DNA of 64,000 nucleotides from the NCBI GenBank assembly GCA_029961685.1, contig JARWKL010000008.1, positions 36,517,430 through 36,581,429 of the forward strand, in the 5' to 3' direction. A program made the position numbers and the translations under genes. Positions 44,492-55,560 of the stretch are shown here, in pieces (position 1 is the stretch's first letter; the number at the start of each line of letters is the position of its first letter). Source of the stretch: Aristolochia californica (Eukaryota > Streptophyta > Magnoliopsida > Piperales > Aristolochiaceae). A model generated the notes under the pieces. It ran no database searches and had not been told where the DNA came from. It saw only the letters and a list, made by a program, of their open reading frames with translations.

Positions 44492-44627
44492 TGTTTCTTC
44501 TTTGTTGCTAATTCCTGTACCATTCTGTTCTTCACTGGGTTATTGTTTATGAAGTTTAGGATCACTTAGTCATTGTGTTAACTTAGTGGAATGTATTTTC
44601 TTCAAGTCTAACTGCCTTTCTCTTCAG

Positions 44628-46124
44628 GTTCTATGGACATGGTTGGTAGCAGTTCTCCTCCTGAGGATCAGAATAAAAAAACGAACTCTTACATGAATGA
44701 CAATTCACCATCTGAAACTGAGACCTCAATTGAAACCTTGGCCCAGAAGGTTCAAGAATCTCTTTCCCATGGGAAGAGGCATGCATTCTGGGAAACCCAA
44801 CCTGTTGGACAGTTCAAGGATATTGGGGACACAAGCTTGCAAGAAGGCCCTATTGAACCTCCAACACCTTTATCAGAAGTCAAACAGGAACCCTACAATC
44901 TCCCGAATCTCTATGAGTGGACTACATGTGACATAGACTCTGAGGAGGTATGTGGTGAGATTTACAATCTACTCAGCACCAACTATGTAGAGGATGATGA
45001 GAATATGTTTAGGTTTAATTACTCCAAGGAGTTCCTACGCTGGGCTCTTCGCCCACCTGGTTATTACAGGAGCTGGCATATTGGTGTCCGAGCCAAAGTG
45101 TCCAAAAAGCTTGTTGCTTTCATCTCAGGAATTCCAGCGAAAATAAGGGTTCGAGATGAGGTAGTGAAGATGGCTGAAATTAATTTCTTATGTGTTCATA
45201 AGAAGCTTAGATCGAAACGGCTTGCACCAGTTATGATTAAGGAGGTGACTAGGCGTGTCCACTTGGAAAATACTTGGCAAGCGGCTTACACTGCTGGAGT
45301 GGTCCTCCCAACTCCAATAGCAACTTGTCAGTATTGGCACAGATCACTGAATCCAAAGAAACTAATAGATGTTGGGTTTTCTAGGTTGGGTGCAAGGATG
45401 ACAATGAGCCGAACCATAAAACTGTATAAAATTCCAGATTCTACAGTGACTCCTGGCTTCAGGAAAATGGAGCTTAGGGATATTCCTGCAGTTACTCGGC
45501 TGCTGAGGAACTACTTGATCCAGTTTGCTGTGACACCAGATTTTGATGAAGATGATGTGGAGCATTGGCTTCTTCCAAAAGAGAATGTTGTTCACAGCTA
45601 CTTAGTTGAAAGCCCTGAAACGCATGAGATCACCGACTTCTGCAGCTTTTATACACTTCCTTCAACGATCCTTGGACATCAGAGTTACTATTTGCTGAAA
45701 GCAGCTTATTCGTACTATAATGTTTCTTCTCGAACTCCTTTGCTCCAGCTGATGAATGATGCACTTATTGTGGCCAAGCAGAAGGATTATGATGTTTTCA
45801 ATGCTTTAGATGTTATGCACAACGAATCATTTCTGAAAGAACTTAAGTTTGGCCCGGGTGATGGACAGCTTCATTATTACTTGTACAATTATAGAGTTGG
45901 AGAGGCCCTGAAACCCTCAGAACTGGGGCTTGTACTATTGTAGTATGGGGCAGTGGTGATACTAAGTTTATTGCCTTCAGCTGGAATGGCAATTTTTTTT
46001 TTGTTTTTTGTTTTGTCTTTAGTTATCCATTTGGTCAATGAGAAAGTTAATGTTACTTTCTGTGTCTTTCAGTGTTGAGACGGTCCCATTTGTGGAATGT
46101 TAGTGGTTACAGCTGTGCTTTGTA
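44628..46124 (+). CDS. NMT1: Glycylpeptide N-tetradecanoyltransferase 1 (coding 44633-45943)
   Basis: N-myristoyltransferase moves myristate from myristoyl-CoA to N-terminal glycines of cytosolic proteins. The single coding exon gives 436 residues, close to plant NMT1 length. Family signatures are intact: EINFLCVHK at 182-190 and KFGPGDG at 405-411. Other conserved segments are RSWHIGVRAK, AAYTAGVVLPTPIATCQYWHR and ITDFCSFYTLPST. The protein ends GLVLL; in this family the C-terminal carboxylate acts in catalysis. The first 50 residues are polar and likely disordered, with HAFWETQPVGQF before the catalytic fold. The ATG lies five bases after a splice acceptor (ctcttcag at 44627), so the leader is spliced and the whole coding region sits in one exon. 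No stop, frameshift or missing motif is seen. The 3' UTR probably runs to around 46.12 kb, where 'ttgtaatgaa' lies, but no site is certain. Confidence 0.96.
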
Positions 46125-47177
46125 ATGAAGGGTGCAATCGATGAAACAATGTTTCACTTCTTGATTCTCCTCATATGTTTCTTGCATATAGACTTTCCAT
46201 TAATTCGTGCTCTGATGTTGCTTCTTGTTAATGAACAAACTGATGTCATGCCCTGTGATAACTGTGTTCTCTGGCTTAGGATTTCTTGTTTTCCTACTTT
46301 AGGGTAGCATCGAGGGAGTTTGAATGTGGAAGAACCTGCAGGGAATAATGCATCTTCAAAATTAGCAAACGAGAAGCAAAGTGAGGCAGACGAGTACACG
46401 AGAAGCTTAGTGAAGCAAGCTCAGTATGAATTAGAGTAATCGAAAGCAAGCTGTGGAGAGGAGTCGTTTTTGAATCACATTCATAGGGGACAGATGGTCC
46501 GTTGGCTGCTTCTTTGGTTTGCTGGACAGGTGATTTCTGCTTCTATTCTTCGTCTACTTCTATTGTCCATCACTCAATTTAGGGTATGTTTGTGTTGAGA
46601 AAGAAGTAAGATTAAGACAAGTTCTGAAACCTTCTCTTTCTTCTCAAGCAATAACTTGAATCTGCTTCAACTGCTAGTTCAGATTCAGAATAGCCTCTAT
46701 TCACCCACTCTAATACCTTGAAATCGGAAAAGGTTTAGGTTGTTTAGATGTTTAGAGGCAGGTTAAATGAGGAAGAGGGTAGTAAAGGTAGAGATAAAAG
46801 AGATAAAGAAAGAAAAAGAAGAAGAAAAGTAAGAAGATAGTTCACGTTCTCAACTCTAACTAGTAAGGAAAGAGGAAAGAATGAAAGAAAAAGAAAAAGA
46901 AAAGAGAATGCAGGAAAAAAGAAGCAGAGAAAGAGAACAAGGAGGAAGAAATTTTGTGAGAAGAGGCCAATACAGTTGATAAGTTGGTGGAAGAAAAGGA
47001 TAGTGAAGTAGCAAGAGGAGAGGACACATCCAATGCATTTGTAAGAGGCCTGATTAATAAGGGCCTGGCCAGATTGGTAGCTAGGGAGCAACAAGAGCTT
47101 GAGAAAGTGACACTTGAAGAGGAAGGCAAATAAAAGTAAAAGGCTGAAGTAGAAGAGGGATTAGAAACTAGTCACGA
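46125..47177. other. NMT1 downstream flank and purine-rich stretch
   Basis: Below the NMT1 3' region is a strongly purine-rich block on the plus strand (about 46760-47160: agataaagaaagaaaaagaa and similar). Plus-strand frames give short Lys/Glu/Arg-rich peptides such as EQQELEKVTLEEEGK. The minus-strand Leu/Phe/Ser-rich frames are complements of this composition. The Glu/Lys wording resembles a coiled-coil gene or a gag fragment, but no family can be named. Confidence 0.35.
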
Positions 47178-47611
47178 GGTTGAATTTTAGGACTCCGTCG
47201 ATTTAGCACATGGAGAAAAAGGGAGAGAAACCCATTGGGAGAAAACCAGAGGAAGAAGAGGTTATGGACTTGATGTCTTAACTCTCCCCCTAAAGTTCTA
47301 TTTATAGATGCATGAAACTACTGTATTACAATAATGCCTCTGAACTTAGAGTTTAGGGTTTAGGATTGTAACCTTGGAATTTTAATCTAATTACATCAAT
47401 GCCATCTCTATGAGATGACACTTTATTTACCATTCTGCCATCATCGTATGTGGGCCTATGAGCCTTTTCCTTGATTTGTGGGTCTTGAACCCGTCTTCTA
47501 TATCTCTTGGATGCATGAATCTTCCTTGGTTTTATAGGTTTGGGCCCATCTTCCAACACACTTGGATATATGAGCCTTCCTTGGTCGTGTGGGCTGGGGC
47601 ATATTCCAACA
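47178..47611 (-). repeat. 3' LTR of LARD-2
   Basis: 434 bp, from ggttgaattttaggactcc to gcatattccaaca; the outer TG is mutated to GG. Pairs with 53972-54380. Confidence 0.85.
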
Positions 47612-48901
47612 CTCCCCCTCAAGCTGGGGGTGAGAGAACAACATGAACTCCCAACTTACTGCAAATGATGTATAAAATCTTTTTTTGTATAAAATGACAC
47701 ATTTTCCAATATGCCTTCATCTTCCATCTCTCCCCCTCACATTGGTGTTCACGTTCACGAGGCCTAGTTGGCATAATATAAGTGAGAGTAAATCACTCCT
47801 AGCTGCTAAGACATTGCTCCATATTCCAGTTTTAACTCATGTTGGATATAGGGCACACTCCGTCTTCTGTAGGTAGTGTGTCTATCGGCATTGCACTGAA
47901 GTGTCCTACCCCCCTACCGTGTCCCTCCGTAAGACAACGACTCTCAAGTAGTAGAGCAATAAATGACATTAATATTGGGGGAGTGGGCTTATTTATCTTG
48001 TTGTCCCAATCCAGACATCGACTCTCATGGTGTCCTAATCGTGAATTTTTTAGAGTCAAATAAATTATGGTATGAGAAAAGGTACTAAGACTCCCTCTTC
48101 TTTAATAATAATGTCTCATCCAAAGAGACACAATAGTAGTAGCTGAAATGGGTTTGGGTCCATATAACACGAACCAAATTAATCTTTATAAAATTAACCA
48201 TGAAATAATCTAATGCAAATATGTGTTCCAAATAATATGCTGACCAAAGAATAATTTGTCAATTCTTTAAAATAGTAATCCAGGTAGAGAAAATTTTATC
48301 GACTTGCACCGAAATATGTATAAAACTCGTGCACATATACCGATGCAAAAAATAAGTGGCCCGAGTCAGGTTGACCTGAACACGAATTGACCTTGGCCGA
48401 GTTGGTTTGGGTTGGCTCAGTAAGGAACATAAGTCACTCTCTGTTGGAAAGTTGCTGGGTTAACTCGCCTTGTCCGGGTTGCGGCAGAATACGCACGGGC
48501 CGACTGACATCTAATTTGGCAACTCGTCTTCGTCCCTCACTTCCGAACAGAGCGAAAAACTAGAGGGAAATTTTCTGATAGCAACAGAGTATCTACCAGA
48601 GAATCAGCAAAGGAATTTTCCGAACAGGGATGACGACCAACCTGACAACGATGCTGGATTAGGTTTCCTAACTTAGGAAACGAAAAAAAATTAATTTGGC
48701 AACTATGTTCTTCTTCCCCGAACGAAAAAGAGCCGTTGAGCTCTGTCGTCGGGGAGGCGAAGTCGAGAAGACGAACAGTAAAATAAATTGATTTCTCATT
48801 CCTAGCTTTACAAATTACAACTTAGGGTTTTATACAATGAAGAAGGGTAAAATGGTAAAAACACAAATATTACAAAATAATAAAATAATAACATCCTAAT
48901 A

Positions 48902-49490
48902 CTCCCCCTCAAGGTGGCTTGTAAATGTCCTTGACAACCATCTTGGACAACAAAGAAAAAAGAAGGGTAGAAGGGAGAGGTTTAGTAAACATGTCGGCTA
49001 GCTGGTTGTGAGAGAACCAAAATCCCTGAGCTTGAACTGAGTATGTAGAAATTGTTTGAGCTCAGCAATAGCGCTAGATGAAGGGCCAGTAAGGATGATA
49101 TCATCCACATAAACCAGGAGGGCGACAAAGGAGGAACCATGTGCTTTTGTGAAAAGAGAGTAATCGGATTTCGATTGAAGAAAACCAAAGGTTATTAAAA
49201 CGTGAGAAAATTTTGAGTACCATTGGCACGAAACCTGTTTGAGACCATAAAGGGATTTGTGAAGCTTGCATACTAGTTTGTTGTGAGAGGAAGAGGAATC
49301 CCCCTGTCGAAGGTAGCCAAGAGGGAGATCCATATAGATTTCTTCAAAAAGATCACCATGTAAAAAGGCGTTATTGACATCAAGTTGATGCCAACCATGG
49401 GAGGCAACAAAAGCAAGAAGAACCTTCATAGTTACTAATTTGGCTACTGGAGAAAAAGTATCGACAAAGTCCAAACCTTCTTATTGGGTA
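48902..49490 (-). pseudogene. copia-3 reverse transcriptase fused to the pol terminus
   Basis: The frame 48998-49474 has [58 protein letters not shown] and the catalytic [12 protein letters not shown]. It stops soon after FKLRDFGSL. Out of frame the next bases read [15 protein letters not shown], the conserved copia pol end. The rest of the thumb/connection and the whole RNase H are therefore deleted at about 49011. An intact YVDD box shows the polymerase part is otherwise well kept. Confidence 0.9.
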
Positions 49491-51050
49491 TAGCCTTTAG
49501 CTACCAAACGGGCCTTATGTCGCTCAAGAGAACCATCAGAGTTAAATTTGATTTTATAAATCCATTTGCATCCAATGGTATATTTATCAGGGGCCAGAGG
49601 AGTGACGGTCTAGGTGTTGTTTGCTTCCAGAGCGGCCAACTCGTCACGCATAGCCAACCTCCATTCAGGACACTTCACTGCTTGATGATAGTATTGAGGT
49701 TCAACTTGAGAAGAAAGATTGACAGCAAAGTGTTGTGGGAATCATAAACGGCATGGTAAGAGATGGAGTTAGAGATTGGATAAGGCTGAGAGAGTGAAAC
49801 AAATGGAGGGGAACCAACAAGTAAATTACAGTGATAATCCTGCAAGTAATGAGGTGGATGAGTCTTCCTAGTAGATGTGCGAAGAGGAGCACCAACGGAT
49901 GAGGAAGGAACAAGTGTGGGAAGATCATGAGGTGGATGACCATCAACTGGAATATCAGAAATAACGGGGGAAGGATTGAGGTCGGGAAAAGGAGGAGCTT
50001 GGAGGGAGGAGTGAGGCAGAACTAAATCAGGAAAGGGATCTGTAAGTTGATCTGAACGTGTAATAGTATGGAAAGGGAAAACTTCCTCATGGAATACGAT
50101 ATCTCTGGAAAGGAAAACCTGTTTGGTTTCCACATCATATAATTTATAACCTTTCACACCATCTGGATAACCAAGAAACACACAAACCCGAGCACGAGGG
50201 TGAAACTTGGTGCGATGAGCAACTAAGGTGGAAACAAAGGTTAAACAGCCAAAGACCTGGAAGATGGAATAATTAGGAGAAGTGTTATAGAGTAAATGGA
50301 AGGGGGTGTTATGGCGTAAGAGAGGAGAAGGAGTTCAATTAATTAAGAAAGCCGCAGTAAGAATACATTCGGTCCAAAAAGGGACGGAGATGCGGGATTG
50401 AAAAAACAACGATCGAGCCACATTCAAAAGGTGTTGATGTTTTCGTTTTACAACCGAGTTTTGCTGAGGCCTTTCAACACAGGAGAACTGGTGCAAAACT
50501 CCTTGAGCTTGAAAAAGTCAACAAATAATAACTCAGGTGCATTATCAGATCGAAAAACCTTGATTTTGGCATTAAACTGCGTAGAAACCATGTTAAAAAA
50601 ACGCGGTATCACAGAGACAACATCAGATTTAGTCTTCAATAGACAAATCCAAGTAAATCGAGTACAATTATCAACAAGAGTTAAGAAAAAACGATGAGTA
50701 GTGTAAGAAACAGTTTGATATGGTCCCCAAATATCACAGTGCACAAGATCAAAAGGACATGCTGACAAATTATTATGAGATTCAAAAGATAATGTACGTT
50801 GTTTAGCGAGAGGACAAATATAACAAGGATCGGATTTATGTAATCTAGTTACATCACAATTTAAGTGATCCTTCAAAAAATCAAGTCTCTTGAAAGAAAT
50901 GTGTCCTAGCCTATTATGCCAAACATGGGCAGAAATATTGTTAACAAAAACATGAGAAACATAATTCAAATTTTGAGCACTGAAGACAGAGATCTTGGAT
51001 TTTGTCACCCTTGCCAATCGTCCTCTGGGTGGAGAGATCCTGGATAACAA
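49491..51050 (-). pseudogene. copia-3 pre-integrase, integrase and linker
   Basis: Frame 50448-51050 gives VWHNRLGHISFKRLDFL and CYICPLAKQRTLSF (pre-integrase zinc site), then LVHCDIWGPYQT and KVFRSDNAPELL with two catalytic Asp. A frameshift near 50.5 kb breaks the protein just before the third catalytic region, which continues in another frame as [12 protein letters not shown]. The frame 49675-50181 ([33 protein letters not shown]) is the integrase C-terminal region and proline-rich linker. Confidence 0.88.
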
Positions 51051-51178
51051 AACAATCAGGAAGAAAACTTACTGTGAGACCAGAGTTAGTAACTAAAGCA
51101 CTAACAGAGATCAAGTTGAATTTGAATTGAGGAACAAACAGTACGTCTTTAAGCATAAGGTGATAATGCAATTTAATA

Positions 51179-52129
51179 TCACCAGAAGTGGACCAAAAAC
51201 TGAGAATTATTGGGCAAAGTAACAATAGTGTGTGAAATAGCATGCAAGGAAACAAAAACATGAGCGTGAGAGCAGATATGTCTAGTGGCTCCTGAGTCTA
51301 CAATCCATGATTGAGGTGAAGAAACTAGAGGATTTAAAGTTACAAAAAAACAAATACCTGCCAAGCAGTTGGATGTAGAAGATGGCGGAGCAGTAGTGAC
51401 TATTGCTGAGCTATACAGGTGTGTAGAAAGCATTGACATGAGTTGCTGATATTGAGTAGGGTCCAGATTCTGAACAAAACTTCCAACAGAAGGAGAACCT
51501 TGGTTATCATCAACAATAGAAACTTGATGAGCAGCAACATGAGGATTTTGGTTGGTTTTGGGTGCGGGGCCAGGCGGATAGCCATGGAGCTTGAAACAAC
51601 GAGCGATAGTATGACCAGCAATCTTGCAATGAGTACAATAATATTTGTTATTGTTCTGATTCCGGGGAGCACTGTGATTCTGATTCCGAGGAGCATTGTA
51701 ATTCGGATTCCGGGGGGCACTGTAATTGGATTGAAATCTCTGAGAGGACTGTGAGCCAGGTTTATGAATTTCTGTCTTCCCAGATTTAACTGTAAACGCC
51801 ATCGTGTCAGTGGGAGTATGCGAACCCGAGGCTTGAGTAGTCTTCCTTTGTTGTTCCTCTTGGACAACCAAAGAAAAAACATGATTAATAGGGGGCATCA
51901 GATCCATGAGGAGCAGCTGACCACGAGCTTGGGAGAAAGAGTCATCAAGGCCCATTAAGAATGACATGATATACTCCATATGGTGAAAATCAGTGAGATT
52001 TTTATCGCCACCACACGAGCATGTCCCACAAGAGCAATTAGGGCGGTAATTGCTTAGTTCTTCCCAAATGGTTTTCAGCTTGGTGAAATAAGTGCTAACG
52101 GAATCCTTGTCTTGATGCAAGTTCACCAA
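51179..52129 (-). pseudogene. copia-3 gag C-terminal part and protease
   Basis: A 316-codon frame: DSVSTYFTKLKTIWEELSNY and YIMSFLMGLDDSFSQARGQL (UBN2/gag core), a linker with repeated Asn-Pro-Arg units (PRNPNYNAPRNQNHSAPRNQ), the zinc knuckle CTHCKIAGHTIARC (CX2CX4HX4C), then protease WIVDSGATRHICSH. The catalytic DSGA is intact. It is separated by a stop and frame change at about 52.13-52.16 kb from the gag start. Confidence 0.9.
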
Positions 52130-52165
52130 TTCTCGTTTAAGCTAAAAAATACGCGGGCCGTTGCG

Positions 52166-52600
52166 CTATTGAAAACGATCCCGAAGGTCGATCCAAATTT
52201 CTCGGGCAGAAGCAACAAAAATAACACTCGTAGAGATTTCCTTGGAAACCGAATTTAGGATCCAGGAGAGGACCATGTTATTATTCCGGGTCCAAGAGTT
52301 AAGCAAAATAGGATCAACACTGTGAGGTTCAGGTATGGAACCATCGACAAAACCCACTTTGTTATTCACGGATAAGGCGATAAACATCGCACGATTCCAA
52401 CTGATGTAATTTTCACCGGTGAGCAAGCTGCGAGACAAAAACTTGTCCGGGGCTGTTCGAGTGGTGAATATAATATGGGTTCGATGGTTCTTAAAAAACG
52501 GAACGAGACGAACTGGTACGAAGACCAGAATCGGAAGCAGTCGTAGATGAGTAAGTCTCCATGGAGCACTAACCGAAGCAGACCGCCAATGCAATGCCAA
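52166..52600 (-). pseudogene. copia-3 gag N-terminal part
   Basis: The frame reads LLTGENYISWNRAMFIALSV, the plant copia gag start motif, followed by KVGFVDGSIPEP and WILNSVSKEISTSV. The true start is unclear because sequence upstream of the motif (GenBank-style Met at 52600) is unlike typical gag. It ends WIDLRDRFQ just before the break at 52.16 kb. Confidence 0.85.
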
Positions 52601-53971
52601 AAAAATTCACCGAGAAATTAAAGCCGTGGACTCAAACCACATAATCCAATAAAAATTCTCCACCTGAAGCCAACAGTGAACGATGCGCCAACCAAACCAA
52701 TCCAACACAAATCTTCCAACCAAACAGATCCAACACAAATATTTTTCCCAAGGCCAATAGTGAAGGTTGCGCGGAAAAGTACCTCTTTGCCGGGAAATAA
52801 CCAACGGAGCCAATGGAGGAAGAAACCAGCCACTGCAGAACGCCGATGGCCGAAAATAGGTCACCGAAGGCCGGAAAGCTTCGTCGAAATCCGTCCTCTC
52901 GGTAACGGAACCAGACGAAATAAAATTAGAGGAGGGACGAGGACTAACCTCTTTGTTGGGACGCCGATGGCCGAACCAGACGGAAAATTAATCAACGGAG
53001 TGAGAACCACCGTTGCTGAACTCCGATGGCTGAAACTAGTCGCCGAAAATTTTGGGGAAAGAGACGAAGAGAGGTCCGTCGTCCGGAGATAATCAGAGAA
53101 GGAGGATTGATCGCTCTAATACCATATTAAAACCTCAAACGGAAAAGAGCCGTTGAGCTCTGTCGTCGGGGAGGCGAAGTCGAGAAGATGAACAGTAAAA
53201 TAAATTGATTTCTCATTCCTAGCTTTACAAATAACAACTTAGGTTTTTATACAATGAAGAAGGGTAAATGGTAAAAACACAAATATTACAAAATAATAAA
53301 ATAATAACATTCTAATAGAGTGGTTGGTTCGCTGTCTAGAAACGGCAACACTGGCAGAGAGATTTTTCAAAATAAGAAACAATTCCGGATTGTAATCTTC
53401 TTTCGCAAATAATTTTCGCCCAAATTTCTGGAATGAGATGAAACAGAAATACAGTTTGTCCAGAAACGGTAACATAGCAACGAAAACTTCCGTCAGACTT
53501 GGATGACAGCGGAGACAGTTGCATTGCCGATTGGAGTAATCCGACTTGAGCAAAAAAAACTTCCGAAGATGGAATAATGCTCCCATGTTAATGTCCGAAG
53601 CTCGACGATGACATCGGTGATGGAAATGGCAGCAGTAGCAATGACAATGACTGTCGTGTTGGTGACGGGGAAGGCTGAGTTTTTCTTTTGGCGATGACGC
53701 TGGAAGGAAACTCTAGCCTCCGATCGACTGTCGTGTCGGGTTGACGCTGTTAAGCAAGTCAACTCGGCTCAACTCAAATACGGAAAAAACTGTGTGGGTA
53801 ATAAAAGAAAAAAACTAACAAAATCAATAGATTTAGCTAGGTAGAAAGTATCAAAATTTAAATATGATTTCAATTATGAAAAAAAAACTTCAATAGGAGA
53901 AAAGAAAATAATGAGTTTCGAAAATACTAAAAACCATACTATGAGTCCTAAAAATCAAAGCTCTGATACCA

Positions 53972-54380
53972 TGTTGATTTTCAGGACTCCATCGATTTAA
54001 CTCATGGAGAAAAAGGGAGACCCATTGGGAGAAAACCAGATGAAGAAAGGTTATGGACTTGATGTCCTAATCTTCCCCCTAAAGCTCTATTTATAGATTA
54101 ATAAAATTACTGTATTACAATAATATCCCTGAACTTAGGGTTTAGGGTTTTAACCCTAGAACTTTGATCTAATTACATCAATGCCATCTCTATGTGATGA
54201 CACTTTATTTATCATCCTGCCATTATTGTATGTAAGCCTATGGGCATTCTCCTTGATTTTTAGGTCTTGAGCCTGTCTTCTATATCTCCTTTGGTCTTAT
54301 AGGCTTGGGCCCCATCTTCCAACACACTTGGATATGTGGGCCTTCTTTGGTCGTGTGGGTTTGGGCCTTATCTTCCAACA
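53972..54380 (-). repeat. 5' LTR of LARD-2
   Basis: 409 bp, plus-strand tgttgattttcaggactcc to atcttccaaca, beside the primer-binding site at 53960-53971. Pairs with 47178-47611. Confidence 0.88.
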
Positions 54381-55560
54381 AGGACCTATCCAAGGCAACT
54401 ATTCCCTACAACCACATAGTTATAACCACCACAATATTACTAGGAGAAGAAATGGAAGTGTTAGACTTTGCCTCTATTTCTACAGTGGACTTACCAAAAT
54501 GTCCACTTAAAGCAAGAAGTGAAAGAAGACTTAAGCCACAAATGAGTCTTTCCTCATGGAGCCCTCCAATTTCTTAGCCATGAATAAGCAACACTGTGAA
54601 AACTTGAGGACCAAAAAGAATAATTTAGAGTCTAGCAACCCCTTTGTATTCGACTATTCTTTTGTATTTGAATGTAATTCACAATATCAATACAAATTTT
54701 CTTCCCATTTCAAATTTGTATGTAATTTACTGATATGATTCAATACTTGTATTTTGTATAATTTGATGATGTTAAAAGGAAAAGAGAATTATTAATATAA
54801 CGATCACTTAAAATATTTAAAGAGATACATTAGATTGCAGAGCCACCAGGAACAAAAGGAGAGTAGAGTAAAAACATAGGTAACAAACTCGCGAGGAGTT
54901 TATCCAAGCATTCATGCATTTTTAGACACTCATTGGTTGCAAATTTTGTTTTGCTTATGGGTGTTTGTCATCATTAAGAAGTGGGAGATTGTTGGCCCCA
55001 ACATTAACCTGAAATTAATGTTGATAATAAGATTAGAAATAAACACATAGGAAATTTAATTGTAAAATTTGCATGAGAAATTTTGATAGAAAAAACCTAA
55101 AAAATAATAATCAGGCAAACAATCCATTCAACTGTCTATGCAAAAAGTAAGAATGAAAGGCAAGAAAATAACTTCCAAAGGCCAATCAATCAACCATCCC
55201 CATTCAACTGGCGAGGAGAGAGGAAAGGCATTTTTATGGCCCGTTTGTGTTGATTGCATGTTGACTCTCTTATTAAATTTGATGATAACAAAACTTAAAA
55301 GAGTAGATAATTGAAAATCTAATATTTCAAATACTTTTCCTTCAAGAGATGCATTTCTAGGTTTAAAGCAACAAGACGAATCAAGTTTCTCAAAGACATC
55401 AAACATTACGAGAAGTCAAAAAATCTTGAAGAAACACCCTTGAAAGATGAAGATAAATTGAAGACTAGAGTTTAAGATTTACTAAGATATGTCAAAACTT
55501 TGTCTATATAAAAGAGAGTTGTCCAACTCTTTAAAATTTGAGGCACAATGCAAACTGGGA
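54381..55560 (+). mobile_element. Copia 3' end trace: polypurine tract and LTR start
   Basis: At 54976-54989 'aagaagtgggagat' is followed by TGTTGGCCCC at 54990, the usual layout of a copia polypurine tract and 3' LTR start. Upstream sequence 'gtttgtcatcatta' also fits the end of such elements. The LTR's far end is not found, and no pol sequence is readable upstream at 54.4-54.97 kb, so only the junction is supported. Confidence 0.4.

Larger units (their letters stand above)
38280..44627 (+). other. NMT1: Long NMT1 leader intron filled with transposon debris
   Basis: If the donor at 38280 is used the intron is 6,348 bp, ending tctcttcag at 44627, five bases before the start codon. It contains a (CT)n tract near the acceptor, a decayed copia fragment (about 41.98-44.2 kb), a small element (43.10-43.92 kb) and oligo(T) inserts. 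The part 38.3-41.9 kb has no recognisable element apart from a likely repeat at about 39.73-41.1 kb ('tttattgtggttcacaactca'). Confidence 0.45.
48721..53317 (-). mobile_element. Ty1/copia element lacking RNase H, nested in LARD-2 (copia-3)
   Basis: LTR-like ends at 53125-53317 (193 bp) and 48721-48901 (181 bp) share the stretch from 'aaaagagccgttgagctctg' to 'ataataacat-ctaata'. A primer-binding site with one change, TGGTATTAGAGC, is at 53113-53124 (complement) and a polypurine tract complement (ctccccctcaaggtgg) at 48902-48917. The left LTR lacks about 12 outer bases, and no target duplication is seen. Order gag-PR-IN-RT, then a jump to the last residues of pol. Frameshifts break gag, integrase and the IN-RT linker. 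It is younger than LARD-2, which it interrupts. Confidence 0.88.
47178..54380 (-). mobile_element. Second non-autonomous copia-derived element (LARD-2), carrying a nested copia
   Basis: Minus-strand element: 5' LTR 53972-54380 (409 bp), primer-binding site TGGTATCAGAGC (complement 53960-53971), interior 47612-53959, polypurine tract complement ctccccctcaagctggggg at 47612-47630, 3' LTR 47178-47611 (434 bp). A copia element (48721-53317) is nested inside, so the element's own interior is about 1.75 kb. LTRs, primer site and the sequence beside the polypurine tract match LARD-1, but the region next to the primer site does not obviously match. Flanks cacga and aggac do not form a target duplication. 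Both LTRs carry 'ttagggttta' wording absent from LARD-1. Confidence 0.85.

Noticed and set aside
46744..47129. Leu/Phe/Ser-rich minus-strand frames, looking like membrane proteins
   Set aside because: They are the complement of a purine-rich tract; three overlapping frames have the same composition and no family motif.
47173..54385. Target duplication around LARD-2
   Set aside because: The 5-bp flanks (cacga and aggac) do not match; old age or recombination may explain it.
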